Shown here one piece after another: positions 30,719 through 40,864 of a DNA stretch of 64,000 nt. The position numbers and the translations under genes were made by a program. The DNA comes from Methylocaldum marinum. GTDB taxonomy: Bacteria > Pseudomonadota > Gammaproteobacteria > Methylococcales > Methylococcaceae. Location: the NCBI RefSeq assembly GCF_003584645.1, contig NZ_AP017928.1, forward strand, positions 708,981 through 772,980, given 5' to 3'. How positions within the stretch are numbered: the stretch's first letter is position 1; each line of letters opens with the position of its first letter. The notes beneath the pieces were generated by a model. It had not been told where the DNA came from. It did not search any database and was given only the letters and a program-made list of their open reading frames with translations.

Positions 30719-32130
30719 ATGCGGCTACACGCCATGTCGGATCTGATCCGGCGCTACGGACAGGTGTTTCGCCAAGCCTGGGCGGAGCGCAAACGGCTCG
30801 ATCCGCCGCCGCGGCTTCCTCACGAGGCCGAATTCTTGCCCGCCGCCCTCGCCTTGCAAGAAACGCCGGTGTCTCCGGCACCTCGTGTTTTCATGTGGCT
30901 GATCATGGCTTTTGCGGCGACCGCGTTGTTGTGGTCCATCGTCGGACAGGTCGATGTCGTGGCAAGCGCGGAGGGCAAGATCATCCCCGATGACCGAACC
31001 AAGATCGTTCAGCCGATGGAGACGGCGAAGGTGACGGCCATCCATATCAGGGACGGCCAGAGCGTCGAGGCCGGCGAAGTGTTGATCGAACTGGATCCCA
31101 CCATGGCGCAAGCCGACACCGACCGCATCGCCAACGACCTGCTGACGGCGCGGCTGGACGCGGCCCGAGCCAAAGCCCTGCTGGAGGCCATAGAAAGCAA
31201 AAGGCTGACATCGATCGGGATCGAAGGCCTCGATGAAAGCCGGCTGGCGGCCGAGCGGCGTCTTCTGGAAGGGCAGTACCTCGAATACCGCGCGAAGCTC
31301 AAGCAATTGGAAGCCGAGATCGCCCGGCGAACGGCCGAGGAACGCGCCACTCGGGAACTCGTGCGGAAACCGGAACAAACCCTGCCGATCACGCGGGAGC
31401 GGGCGGAAGATTACCGGGGACTGCGGAAGAGGAATTTCGTCTCCAAGCATGCTTATCTCGAACTGGAGCAGGTCCGTATCGAACAGGAGCGGGACTTGGC
31501 CGCGCAACAAGCCAAACTGGCGGAAATTCAGGCCGCTCTCGCGGAAAGCCGGCAGCAGCGGGAAGCGCTCATCGCCGAAACGCGCCGTGTGGCTCTGGAT
31601 AAGCTCCACGAGGCGGAGCAGCGAGTGACCGATCTGACCCAGGAACTCATCAAGGCCGAAACCCGCGGCGCTTCATGACCCTCGCGGCTCCCGTCGACGG
31701 TGTGGTGCAGCAACTGGCGGTGCACACGGTGGGCGGCGTCGTCACGCCGGCCCAGCCGCTTCTCGTTATCGTGCCCCGCGACAATCCGCTGGAAGTGGAA
31801 GCGTTTATCCAAAACAAGGACATCGGCTTCGTCAACGCCGGGCAGGAAGCCGAAGTCAAAATCGAGACCTTTCCGTTCACCAAGTACGGTACAATTCCGG
31901 CAAAGGTTATGCAGGTGTCCAACGATGCCATTCAGGACGAGAAACGGGGGCTGATCTATGCCGCTCGAGTGGCTTTGTCGCATGCCACGATGGTGGTGGA
32001 GGAAAAGGCGGTGAACCTGACCCCGGGTATGGCGGTCACCGTAGAGATCAAGACGGGCAAGCGGCGCTTGATCGAGTATTTCCTGAGTCCGTTGTTGCAG
32101 TATGAGGACGAAAGTCTCAGAGAGCGTTAG
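30719..32130 (+). pseudogene. Type I secretion membrane-fusion protein (HlyD family), frameshifted
   Basis: The first frame (30719 or ATG 30734 to 31678) gives the cytoplasmic tail, the single membrane helix (VFMWLIMAFAATALLWSIVG), the IIPDDRTKIVQPMETAKV lipoyl half-motif and a long coiled coil ending at QELIKAETRGAS. The second frame (31675-32130) resumes at MTLAAPVDGVVQQLAVHTVGG and has the beta-barrel and C-terminus. In intact HlyD proteins these parts are adjacent, so one base is missing near 31660-31678, or translation restarts at the ATGA overlap. No TolC gene is in the window. Confidence 0.88.
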
Positions 32131-32279
32131 GCTTTCATGTTGCGATCGACCGTATCCCATCCGCCGCGGCTTGACGGGTTGTGTGAATCCGAGTACCGTT
32201 ATCGGCTATTTTAATTTTATTGTCTTGATCGGAGCGGGCGTTTTCGAAACGCCTAATTCTTTTTTGGGGTGTTAAAACC

Positions 32280-34010
32280 GTGGAGCTCAGCGGCGCGGAA
32301 ATCCTAGTCCAAAGTCTTAAGGACGAAGGAGTTGAATATATTTTCGGTTACCCCGGCGGGGCCGTATTGCACATTTACGACGCCCTGTTCAAACAGGAAG
32401 ACGTCAAGCACATCCTGGTGCGCCACGAACAGGGCGCGACCCATGCCGCGGACGGTTACGCCCGCTCGACCGGCAAGCCGGGCGTGGTGCTGGTGACCTC
32501 CGGTCCCGGCGCCACCAATGCGGTCACCGGGATCGCGACGGCCTATATGGATTCGATCCCGATGGTGATCATCACCGGCCAGGTGCCTCTGCCGGTTATC
32601 GGCAGCGACGCTTTCCAGGAGTGTGACACCGTGGGCATCACTCGGCCTTGCGTAAAGCATAACTTCCTGGTGAAGGACGTGCACAAGCTGGCTGAGACCA
32701 TCAAGAAAGCGTTCTACATCGCCACCACCGGCCGGCCCGGTCCCGTCGTGGTCGACGTTCCGAAGGACGTGACCGACCCGAATATCAAGATTTCCTACGA
32801 GTACCCGAGCTCGGTCTCGGTCCGCTCCTATAACCCGAACGTCAAGGGACACCGCTGGCAGATCAAGAAGGCGGTCGATCTTTTGCTTTCGGCGAGGCGG
32901 CCGATGATCTACTCGGGAGGCGGCGTTATTTTGGGCAATGCCTCAGAGCAGCTGACGGAATTCACCCGCATGCTCGGTTTTCCCATCACGAATACCTTGA
33001 TGGGGCTGGGAGCCTATCCGGCCACCGATCGGCAGTTTCTGGGCATGCTGGGCATGCACGGAACTTACGAGGCGAATATGGCGATGCACGAATGCGATGT
33101 GCTTTTCGCCGTCGGTGCTCGCTTCGACGACCGGGTGACCGGCAAGCTCGCTCAGTTTTGCCCGCATGCGAAGATCATTCACATCGATGTCGATCCGGCG
33201 TCGATCTCCAAGACGGTGCGCGTCGATATTCCCATCGTCGGTGAAGTCGCCCCGGTGCTCGACGACATGATCGAGATGCTGCGGAGCAGCGACAAACGGC
33301 CCGACGAGGCAGCTCTCAACGCGTGGTGGGAGCAAATCGCACGCTGGGAATCCCTGGACTGCTTGCGTTACGACCGGAACAGTCAGCTGATCAAGCCGCA
33401 GTACGTCATCGAGCAGTTGTACGAAGTCACCAAGGGTGATGCGTTCGTTACGTCCGACGTCGGACAGCATCAGATGTGGACGGCTCAGTTCTACAAATTC
33501 GACAAGCCGCGCCGCTGGATCAACTCGGGCGGCCTCGGCACCATGGGATTCGGTCTGCCGGCGGCCATCGGCGTGAAGCTGGCTCACCCCGATGCGGACG
33601 TGGCCTGCGTGACCGGGGAGGCGAGCATTCAGATGTGCATTCAGGAGCTGGCGACGGCTCTGCAATACCGGACGCCCATCAAGATCGTCAATCTCAACAA
33701 CGGTTACATGGGCATGGTTCGCCAATGGCAGGAATTCACCTACGAAAGCCGCTATTCCCATTCCTATCTCGAGACCATTCCCGATTTCGTCAAGCTGGCT
33801 GAAGCTTACGGCCATGTCGGCATGCGCATCGAGAATCCGGCGGACGTGCGCCCGGCGCTGGAGGAGGCGCTCAGGCTCAAGGACAGAACCGTTTTCCTGA
33901 ATTTCCTGACCGATCCGACCGAGAACGTTTATCCCATGATCGAGGCCGGAAAGGCTCACCATGAAATGCGCCTCGCTCCCGGTATGGCCGCGGAAAGGGA
34001 GCTCGCCTGA
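32280..34010 (+). CDS. ilvB: Acetolactate synthase, large subunit
   Basis: A TPP- and FAD-dependent enzyme that condenses pyruvate with pyruvate or 2-oxobutyrate, the first common step to valine, leucine and isoleucine. The 576-residue product has the N-terminal [16 protein letters not shown] with the catalytic Glu in the [22 protein letters not shown] region (in part), and a C-terminal TPP site. GDG is replaced by [15 protein letters not shown], that is TGEA instead of the usual TGDG. The start is GTG at 32280. It overlaps ilvH by one base (TGATG). Confidence 0.96.
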   Translation: MELSGAEILVQSLKDEGVEYIFGYPGGAVLHIYDALFKQEDVKHILVRHEQGATHAADGYARSTGKPGVVLVTSGPGATNAVTGIATAYMDSIPMVIITGQVPLPVIGSDAFQECDTVGITRPCVKHNFLVKDVHKLAETIKKAFYIATTGRPGPVVVDVPKDVTDPNIKISYEYPSSVSVRSYNPNVKGHRWQIKKAVDLLLSARRPMIYSGGGVILGNASEQLTEFTRMLGFPITNTLMGLGAYPATDRQFLGMLGMHGTYEANMAMHECDVLFAVGARFDDRVTGKLAQFCPHAKIIHIDVDPASISKTVRVDIPIVGEVAPVLDDMIEMLRSSDKRPDEAALNAWWEQIARWESLDCLRYDRNSQLIKPQYVIEQLYEVTKGDAFVTSDVGQHQMWTAQFYKFDKPRRWINSGGLGTMGFGLPAAIGVKLAHPDADVACVTGEASIQMCIQELATALQYRTPIKIVNLNNGYMGMVRQWQEFTYESRYSHSYLETIPDFVKLAEAYGHVGMRIENPADVRPALEEALRLKDRTVFLNFLTDPTENVYPMIEAGKAHHEMRLAPGMAAERELA

Positions 34011-34501
34011 TGCGCCATATCATTTCCATCCTGATGGAGAACGAATCGGGGGCGCTGTCGCGGGTGGCTGGGCTTTTTTCCGCGCGCGGATACAACATCG
34101 AGTCGTTGACCGTGGCGCCCACGGAGGATGCCTCGTTGTCGCGGATGACGCTGGTTACGACGGGCAGCGACGAGATCATCGAACAGATCACCAAGCAACT
34201 CAACAAACTGGTCGATGTGGTCAAACTCATCGATATTTCCGAATCCTCCCACATCGAGCGCGAATTGATGATGGTGAAAGTGCGCGCCGTCGACCGGGCT
34301 AGGGAAGAAATCATACGCTTGACCGACATCTTTCGCGGAAAAATCATCGACGTCACGCCTGTGAGCTATGTCATCGAAGTCACCGGCGAAAAATCCAAGC
34401 TGGACGCGTTTCTGCAGACGCTCGATCAGGATTCCATCATCGAGGTTGTGCGCTCCGGCACCACGGGCATTCTGCGCGGCGACCGTGGGCTTCATGTCTA
34501 G
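34010..34501 (+). CDS. ilvH: Acetolactate synthase, small regulatory subunit
   Basis: A 163-residue ACT-domain subunit that confers valine feedback inhibition and activates IlvB. It starts [35 protein letters not shown] (shown in part), the classical ACT fold signature, and has the standard length. Its ATG overlaps the ilvB stop, so expression is coupled. Confidence 0.97.
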   Translation: MRHIISILMENESGALSRVAGLFSARGYNIESLTVAPTEDASLSRMTLVTTGSDEIIEQITKQLNKLVDVVKLIDISESSHIERELMMVKVRAVDRAREEIIRLTDIFRGKIIDVTPVSYVIEVTGEKSKLDAFLQTLDQDSIIEVVRSGTTGILRGDRGLHV

Positions 34502-34644
34502 CCGCAATATGAGTTTTTGTTGATGAAATCTCAATGCGTTTCTGGGTGGCTCTGTTGTTTGCAGGGATGAGAATTAAATATTAAAATCCAGGGTTTTCTT
34601 TGGGTATTGTCCAGGTATGAGTTCTGAATGATAAGGAGATATCC

Positions 34645-35118
34645 TTGACCATACAGAGCGGTAAATTTCTTTTTTTGGTATTTGCTGTCCTGTACTGTTT
34701 TTGGTTTTCAATACATGCCGCGGAAAAACAAAATACGCCAAAAAATATCTACGATATCGTTTCTAAACTGTCAAATTCCAAGTTGGTTTTAGGTGGTGAC
34801 AAAAATTACATTGTGACGTCAGCTGCTGAAGGCCCGGCTTGGAAAATAATCTTTGCCGACTGTGATAGTAAGTATACCTGTCGGAGCATGACTTTCTACG
34901 CTTCCCTTTCTGTCGCAAATGCCGGTTTGGAGGACGTGAACAGGTTTAACGAATCGGTAAGATATACGAGGGTCACCTTGGATTCGGTAGATCAAATAGC
35001 GTTGCAAATGGATGTGTTTCTGGGAAACGAAGTCAAGGAGGATGTGATCGCTTATCTATTCGAAAGATGGCTTTACGATATTAAGAGGGTCACGGAAATA
35101 TTTGGGAGAAAGCAATAA
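34645..35118 (+). CDS. Secreted YbjN-like protein, AT-rich
   Basis: A 157-residue protein starting at TTG with an excellent ribosome binding site (AAGGAG, six bases upstream). Residues 1-25 are a signal peptide (FLFLVFAVLYCFWFSIHA, cleavage after HAA likely). The mature part resembles YbjN domains: VNRFNESVRYTRVTLDSVDQIALQMDVFLG (in part) followed by a Trp-containing helix. Its AT content contrasts with ilvH and ilvC on either side, a sign of transfer. The next gene begins one base after its stop. Confidence 0.65.
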   Translation: MTIQSGKFLFLVFAVLYCFWFSIHAAEKQNTPKNIYDIVSKLSNSKLVLGGDKNYIVTSAAEGPAWKIIFADCDSKYTCRSMTFYASLSVANAGLEDVNRFNESVRYTRVTLDSVDQIALQMDVFLGNEVKEDVIAYLFERWLYDIKRVTEIFGRKQ

Positions 35119-35119
35119 C

Positions 35120-35605
35120 ATGCCGACACCTAAAGAGTTCTTGGAAGATGTTATTCGTCCGACCCTCATGGGTATCAACAAGCATAGCATTGTTGCTGAA
35201 CAGTTACTGCTTGGAACCGCAATTCAAGAAAGTAGACTAAAGTACTTAAACCAGCTTGGTGGTGGTCCTGCCTTGGGTTATTTTCAAATGGAGCCGAATA
35301 CACATGATGATATATGGAAGAACTACTTGGCTTATAGAAACCATCTAGCTGCAAAAGTTTGTGCTGTTGGAGAGATTTCGACAACGAATTTGCCCGACAG
35401 TACTATTTTGGCTTCTAACCACAGGTATGCAGCCGCTATGGCGCGCGTCCATTACCTCAGGGTTCCCGCAACATTGCCTTTGGCTGGCGATATAAACGCT
35501 ATCGCTGGGTACTGGAAGCAGCACTATAACACCTACGGTGGCAAAGGGACTATCGACGAATTTGTAATTAATTGGCAAAAAGCCGGAGCTGGTGCGCTTT
35601 TCTAA
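35120..35605 (+). CDS. Lysozyme-like (SLT-type) protein, AT-rich
   Basis: A 161-residue protein without signal peptide. GTAIQESRLKYLNQLGGGPALGYFQMEPNTH (in part) has the pattern of lytic transglycosylases and goose-type lysozymes, with Glu37 of AIQES as the candidate catalytic acid and GYFQMEP replacing the GLMQI motif. Similar proteins occur in phage and secretion gene sets. It follows the secreted YbjN-like gene directly and interrupts the ilv operon. Peptidoglycan cleavage is inferred from the motif only. Confidence 0.65.
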   Translation: MPTPKEFLEDVIRPTLMGINKHSIVAEQLLLGTAIQESRLKYLNQLGGGPALGYFQMEPNTHDDIWKNYLAYRNHLAAKVCAVGEISTTNLPDSTILASNHRYAAAMARVHYLRVPATLPLAGDINAIAGYWKQHYNTYGGKGTIDEFVINWQKAGAGALF

Positions 35606-35709
35606 ACTAAAAAGGTTTCTACTCCGATCATGCCTGATACGGTAGATAGACAGTCCGTCCGCCTACAAGCTTGCATTGCGTGCTGTTGGGCGACGATTTA
35701 ACCAATTAG

Positions 35710-36750
<1,041 letters not shown>

Positions 36751-36860
36751 GTTTTGCCACGGATCAGCGCGAGCCGCCCGGCTTGCGCCGGACGCCGGAT
36801 TGGCGGCGGGTTGTGCTATGCTAGCCCGCACGATTGCTAGGTTCAACGTAAAGCGGGACT

Positions 36861-37604
36861 ATGGAAGAACAAATCCCTCCTGCGAGGCGGCGGCGCGGTA
36901 TTTATTTGTTACCGAATCTGTTCACGACGGCGGCGCTTTTTGCCGGCTTTTACGCCATCACGGCCGCGTTTAACGGACGCTTCGAACTGGCCGCCGTATC
37001 CATTTTCATCGCCATGATTCTGGACGGTCTCGATGGCCGGGTGGCGCGTCTGACCAATACGCAAAGTGCATTCGGGGCCGAATACGACAGCATGGCCGAC
37101 ATGATTTCCTTCGGCGCGGCCCCGGCTCTGGTTGCCTATATCTGGTCGCTGGCGACCCTGGGCAAGATCGGGTGGGTTGCGGCTTTCGTGCACGCCGCAG
37201 GCGCCGCTCTCCGCCTGGCGCGTTTCAATACCCAGATCGCGACCGCGGACAAGCGGTATTTCCAAGGCCTGCCGAGTCCCTCGGCTGCGGCGATTCTGGC
37301 CGGCTTCATCTGGTTTAGCGAAACCTTGGATTTGAGCGGCGAGGCCATGCGCTATGTTTCGCTCGGACTGGCCCTGATGACGGGTTTGCTGATGGTCAGC
37401 AACTTCCGTTATTACAGCTTCAAGGACGTGGATCTCCGGGGGCGGGTGCCGTTCATGTGGGCCATACTCGTGATGCTGGTATTCGCCTTCATCTTCACCA
37501 ATCCACCCCTGATGCTGTTCGTCATGTTTACGGCTTACGCAGTTTCGGGGCCGGTGCTGACCCTGATCGGGCGGCGCAAGATGCGGAGCGAGCGTCGAAC
37601 CTGA
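36861..37604 (+). CDS. pssA: CDP-diacylglycerol-serine O-phosphatidyltransferase
   Basis: An inner-membrane enzyme making phosphatidylserine from CDP-diacylglycerol and serine. The 247-residue protein has the CDP-alcohol phosphatidyltransferase motif DGLDGRVARLTNTQSAFGAEYDSMAD (in part; pattern DGx2ARx8Gx3Dx3D) near residues 58-80 and about eight membrane segments. It lies between ilvC and leuA, an order conserved in several beta- and gammaproteobacteria. Confidence 0.94.
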   Translation: MEEQIPPARRRRGIYLLPNLFTTAALFAGFYAITAAFNGRFELAAVSIFIAMILDGLDGRVARLTNTQSAFGAEYDSMADMISFGAAPALVAYIWSLATLGKIGWVAAFVHAAGAALRLARFNTQIATADKRYFQGLPSPSAAAILAGFIWFSETLDLSGEAMRYVSLGLALMTGLLMVSNFRYYSFKDVDLRGRVPFMWAILVMLVFAFIFTNPPLMLFVMFTAYAVSGPVLTLIGRRKMRSERRT

Positions 37605-37930
37605 GAGTGGTGGATCTGCCGGACCCGGAGTTCGGTTGGATGACAGGAAAGCTATCCCCGTGGTGGTGCTTGTACGATGTGGGGATGAGTAATATAGTTG
37701 CTCAAAAGGCAGCCCAAATCCATGTATCCGATCGCCAGTCCCGAACGCTGTAAACTGCACCGAACACTCGGTCCTGTCAGCGCTTTTTGCCGCTCTGAAT
37801 TCCTCGACTTTCGGCGTCTCCGCCTCCTGCCCTGAGGGGCAGCAGACTCGACGCATTCCAAAATCCTTGGCGCGAAAAGACACGGTGGTCCTCCCGAAGA
37901 GAGGCCGTGAAAGATTAACGAGGTTTTATC
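37605..37930 (+). other. pssA-leuA intergenic region, no gene supported
   Basis: This 326-bp gap contains a short hairpin (CTGCCC/GGGCAG near 37830). No leader peptide rich in leucine codons or other clear attenuator was seen, and no frame has coding character. Confidence 0.4.
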
Positions 37931-39478
37931 ATGAGCGACAAACTCATCATTTTCGATACGACGTTGCGCGACGGCGAGCAGAGTCCCGGGGCCTCCATGA
38001 CGAAGGAGGAGAAGGTGCGCATTGCCAAGTCGCTGGAACGTTTGCGGGTGGATGTGATCGAGGCCGGATTTCCGGCGGCCAGTCCCGGCGATTTCGAATC
38101 GGTGCAGGCCGTGGCCCGTACGATCAGGGAAAGTACCATATGCGGATTGGCGCGAGCTCTGGATCGAGATATCGATCGGGCCGGCGAGGCGCTCAAGGAA
38201 GCCAGCCGGGCGCGCATCCATACCTTCATTGCGACCTCGCCGATTCATATGCAGCAGAAATTGCGCATGGCACCGGATCAAGTGATCGAGTATGCGATCA
38301 AGGCGGTAAAACGGGCAAGGCAATATACCGATGACGTCGAGTTTTCTCCGGAGGATGCCGGGCGCTCGGAAGAAGATTTTCTGTGTCGGATACTCGAAGC
38401 CGTCATCGACGCCGGCGCAACGACCTTGAACATCCCGGATACCGTCGGCTACAGCGTTCCGGAGCAATTCGGCGCGACGATCCGCCGGCTGAGGGAGCGG
38501 ATTCCCAATTCGGACAAGGCGGTTTTTTCCGTGCATTGCCACAACGATCTGGGCTTGGCGGTCGCCAACTCGTTGTCTGCCGTCATGAACGGCGCACGGC
38601 AGGTCGAATGTACCATCAACGGCCTGGGCGAGCGCGCCGGCAATGCGGCTTTGGAGGAAATCGTCATGGCGGTCAAGACCCGCAAGGACGTTTTTCCCTG
38701 CAGGATCGCGATTGATACCCGCGAGATTGTCGCCTGTTCCAAGCTGGTTTCGAATATTACCGGCTTTCCGGTACAACCCAACAAGGCCATCGTCGGCGCC
38801 AATGCGTTCGCGCATGAATCCGGCATTCATCAGGACGGTGTCCTGAAGAGCCGGGAGACTTACGAAATCATGAGCGCCGAGGATGTCGGCTGGACCGCCA
38901 ACCGCATGGTTCTGGGCAAGCACTCCGGGCGCAATGCGTTTCGGACGCGCATGCAGGAGCTGGGGATCGAATTCGGGTCGGAGACGGAACTGAATGACGC
39001 ATTTCAGCGCTTCAAGGATCTGGCGGACAAAAAACACGATATTTTCGACGAAGACCTGCAAGCCTTGATTACCGAAGCAGGCGTCGAGGCGGAGGACGAG
39101 CGGATAAGGCTGGTTACGCTTCGGGTATGCTCGGAAACCGGCGAAATTCCGTGTGCGCGAGTTGGCCTCAGGATCGAGAACGAGGAAATGACCGGTACTG
39201 CCCATGGCAGCGGTGCCGTCGATGCAAGCTTCAAGGCCATCGAGTCCCTGGTCCGTACCGATTCCACCTTGCTGCTGTATTCGGTGAACAACATCACGAC
39301 CGGCACCGACGCTCAGGGTGAAGTCACGGTTCGGCTGGAAAAAGGCGGCCGTATCGTGAACGGCCAGGGTGCCGATACCGATATCGTGATTGCTTCGGCC
39401 AAGGCATACGTCAATGCGGTCAATAAACTGCTGGCGCCTCGGCAACGCATGCATCCGCAAGCGGCCGGTGACGTGTGA
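37931..39478 (+). CDS. leuA: 2-isopropylmalate synthase
   Basis: Condenses acetyl-CoA with 2-ketoisovalerate, the first committed step to leucine. The 515-residue protein starts [23 protein letters not shown] (in part) with the catalytic Arg, has the [13 protein letters not shown] metal site and [13 protein letters not shown], and a C-terminal regulatory domain. ATG preceded by an AACGAGG site. Confidence 0.97.
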   Translation: MSDKLIIFDTTLRDGEQSPGASMTKEEKVRIAKSLERLRVDVIEAGFPAASPGDFESVQAVARTIRESTICGLARALDRDIDRAGEALKEASRARIHTFIATSPIHMQQKLRMAPDQVIEYAIKAVKRARQYTDDVEFSPEDAGRSEEDFLCRILEAVIDAGATTLNIPDTVGYSVPEQFGATIRRLRERIPNSDKAVFSVHCHNDLGLAVANSLSAVMNGARQVECTINGLGERAGNAALEEIVMAVKTRKDVFPCRIAIDTREIVACSKLVSNITGFPVQPNKAIVGANAFAHESGIHQDGVLKSRETYEIMSAEDVGWTANRMVLGKHSGRNAFRTRMQELGIEFGSETELNDAFQRFKDLADKKHDIFDEDLQALITEAGVEAEDERIRLVTLRVCSETGEIPCARVGLRIENEEMTGTAHGSGAVDASFKAIESLVRTDSTLLLYSVNNITTGTDAQGEVTVRLEKGGRIVNGQGADTDIVIASAKAYVNAVNKLLAPRQRMHPQAAGDV

Positions 39479-39530
39479 CGATGTCCGCGTTCCGCGAACA
39501 TACGCTCTGATCACCGTTCCGCATTCCGCC

Positions 39531-40274
39531 ATGTCTTGCGACGAACGACGCTTGGAGTATCTCCGTTCGATGGGAATTCAAGTGTGGGTTTCCAGGCAGG
39601 GGGAGCGACCAGCGCCGACCGAAGACCCGGGCCGCGCCGACCCTGCGCCGGATGACGTACCCGCTAGCGCGGGCCGGGCACAAACGGCGGCGTCCGTCGG
39701 CACACCTTCGAATTGTGTTCTGAGCTGGGAGGATCTGGAAGCCCGGGTGGCGGGATGTACCACCTGCGCATTGCACCAGGGCCGTACCCAGACCGTTTTC
39801 GGGGTCGGCAATCGCGAAGCCGGATGGATGGTCATCGGCGAAGCACCGGGAGAACAGGAAGACCTGCAGGGCGAACCGTTCGTGGGCCGGGCGGGCCAAT
39901 TGCTCAACGAAATGATACGGGCGGTCGGTCTTAGACGGGAAGCCGTTTACATCGCCAACGTGGTCAAATGCCGTCCGCCCAGGAACCGCGATCCGGCCAC
40001 CGAGGAAGCCGCGGCCTGCGAGGAATACCTGAAGGGACAGGTCGCATTGCTGAAACCCAAGATCATTCTAGCCGTGGGACGCGTCGCTGCCCAGAACTTA
40101 TTAAAGACTACGACGCCCATAGGTAAACTACGGGGCCAGGTGCATTATTACGACCGGATTCCGCTGGTTGTGACTTACCATCCCGCTTACCTGCTGCGCT
40201 CGCAAACGGAAAAGCGTAGGGCCTGGGAAGATCTCAAACTCGCCATGCGGGCTTTTCGACAACAAAATACATAA
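39531..40274 (+). CDS. Uracil-DNA glycosylase, family 4 (4Fe-4S)
   Basis: A 247-residue DNA repair glycosylase. It has the Fe-S ligands in GCTTCALHQGR and in CEEYL, the motif A GEAPGEQEDLQGEPFVGRAGQLL (in part), VKCRPPRNRDP and the motif B-like TYHPAYLLR. Residues 1-80 are a low-complexity Pro/Ala linker as in many members. The ATG at 39531 (MSCDERRLEYLRSMGI) was chosen; earlier in-frame starts lie inside leuA. It ends two bases before rimI, so the two are co-transcribed. Confidence 0.92.
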   Translation: MSCDERRLEYLRSMGIQVWVSRQGERPAPTEDPGRADPAPDDVPASAGRAQTAASVGTPSNCVLSWEDLEARVAGCTTCALHQGRTQTVFGVGNREAGWMVIGEAPGEQEDLQGEPFVGRAGQLLNEMIRAVGLRREAVYIANVVKCRPPRNRDPATEEAAACEEYLKGQVALLKPKIILAVGRVAAQNLLKTTTPIGKLRGQVHYYDRIPLVVTYHPAYLLRSQTEKRRAWEDLKLAMRAFRQQNT

Positions 40275-40276
40275 GC

Positions 40277-40831
40277 ATGTCCGTCATGTTCGATTTGTTC
40301 GACTTGTTCGAGCGCATCAAAAGATTCATCAGTTATGATGCCGAAACCCAGTTTTATTACCGACATTTTCCCAGCCTCGTGAAGAATGCCGAGCTGATCA
40401 TTCGTCCGATGCGGCGATCCGATTTGAAAATAGTGGCCGCCATTGAGCAAAGTGCATACGAATTTCCCTGGGAACCCGCCACATTCCGGGATTGTTACAC
40501 GGTAGGCTACTGCTGCTGGGTGGGGGAAAAAGCCGGCCAGGTCGTGAGTTACGGGATTGCGTCGGTCGGCGCCGGCGAGTCGCACGTGCTCAATCTCTGC
40601 GTATCGCCGCAGAACCAGGGGAGGGGCTATGGGCGACTGATGCTTGAAAAGCTCATGGAGGTTGCGAGACAACACAAAGCGGAAACGATTTTTCTCGAAG
40701 TGCGTCCCTCCAATAAACCCGCCATCAAACTTTACCACCAACTCGGATTCAACGAGATTGGCAGCCGCAAGGGCTATTATCCGGCACACAATGGCCGCGA
40801 AGATGCCTTGGTCATGGCGCGCATGCTGTAG
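40277..40831 (+). CDS. rimI: Ribosomal protein S18-alanine N-acetyltransferase-like GNAT
   Basis: A 184-residue GNAT acetyltransferase. The acetyl-CoA P-loop is QNQGRGYGRLML, preceded by LNLCVSPQ and followed by FLEVRPSNKPAIKLYHQLGFNEIGSRKGYYP (in part), the RimI signature. The 35-residue N-terminal extension (MSVMFDLFDLFERIKRFI) is longer than in E. coli RimI (148), so the start might be further in. Confidence 0.88.
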   Translation: MSVMFDLFDLFERIKRFISYDAETQFYYRHFPSLVKNAELIIRPMRRSDLKIVAAIEQSAYEFPWEPATFRDCYTVGYCCWVGEKAGQVVSYGIASVGAGESHVLNLCVSPQNQGRGYGRLMLEKLMEVARQHKAETIFLEVRPSNKPAIKLYHQLGFNEIGSRKGYYPAHNGREDALVMARML

Positions 40832-40864
40832 GGGGCATCTTTGTCCGCCGCGCGCGAGCGGCCT

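Noticed and set aside
32170-32200. Sigma-70 promoter for ilvB (TTGACG, 17 bases, TACCGT)
   Set aside because: The -35 is good but the -10 matches only three of six positions, so it is not listed as a feature.
37457-37753. Open frame between pssA and leuA
   Set aside because: Its first half is out-of-frame pssA sequence and it has no start signal or similarity.
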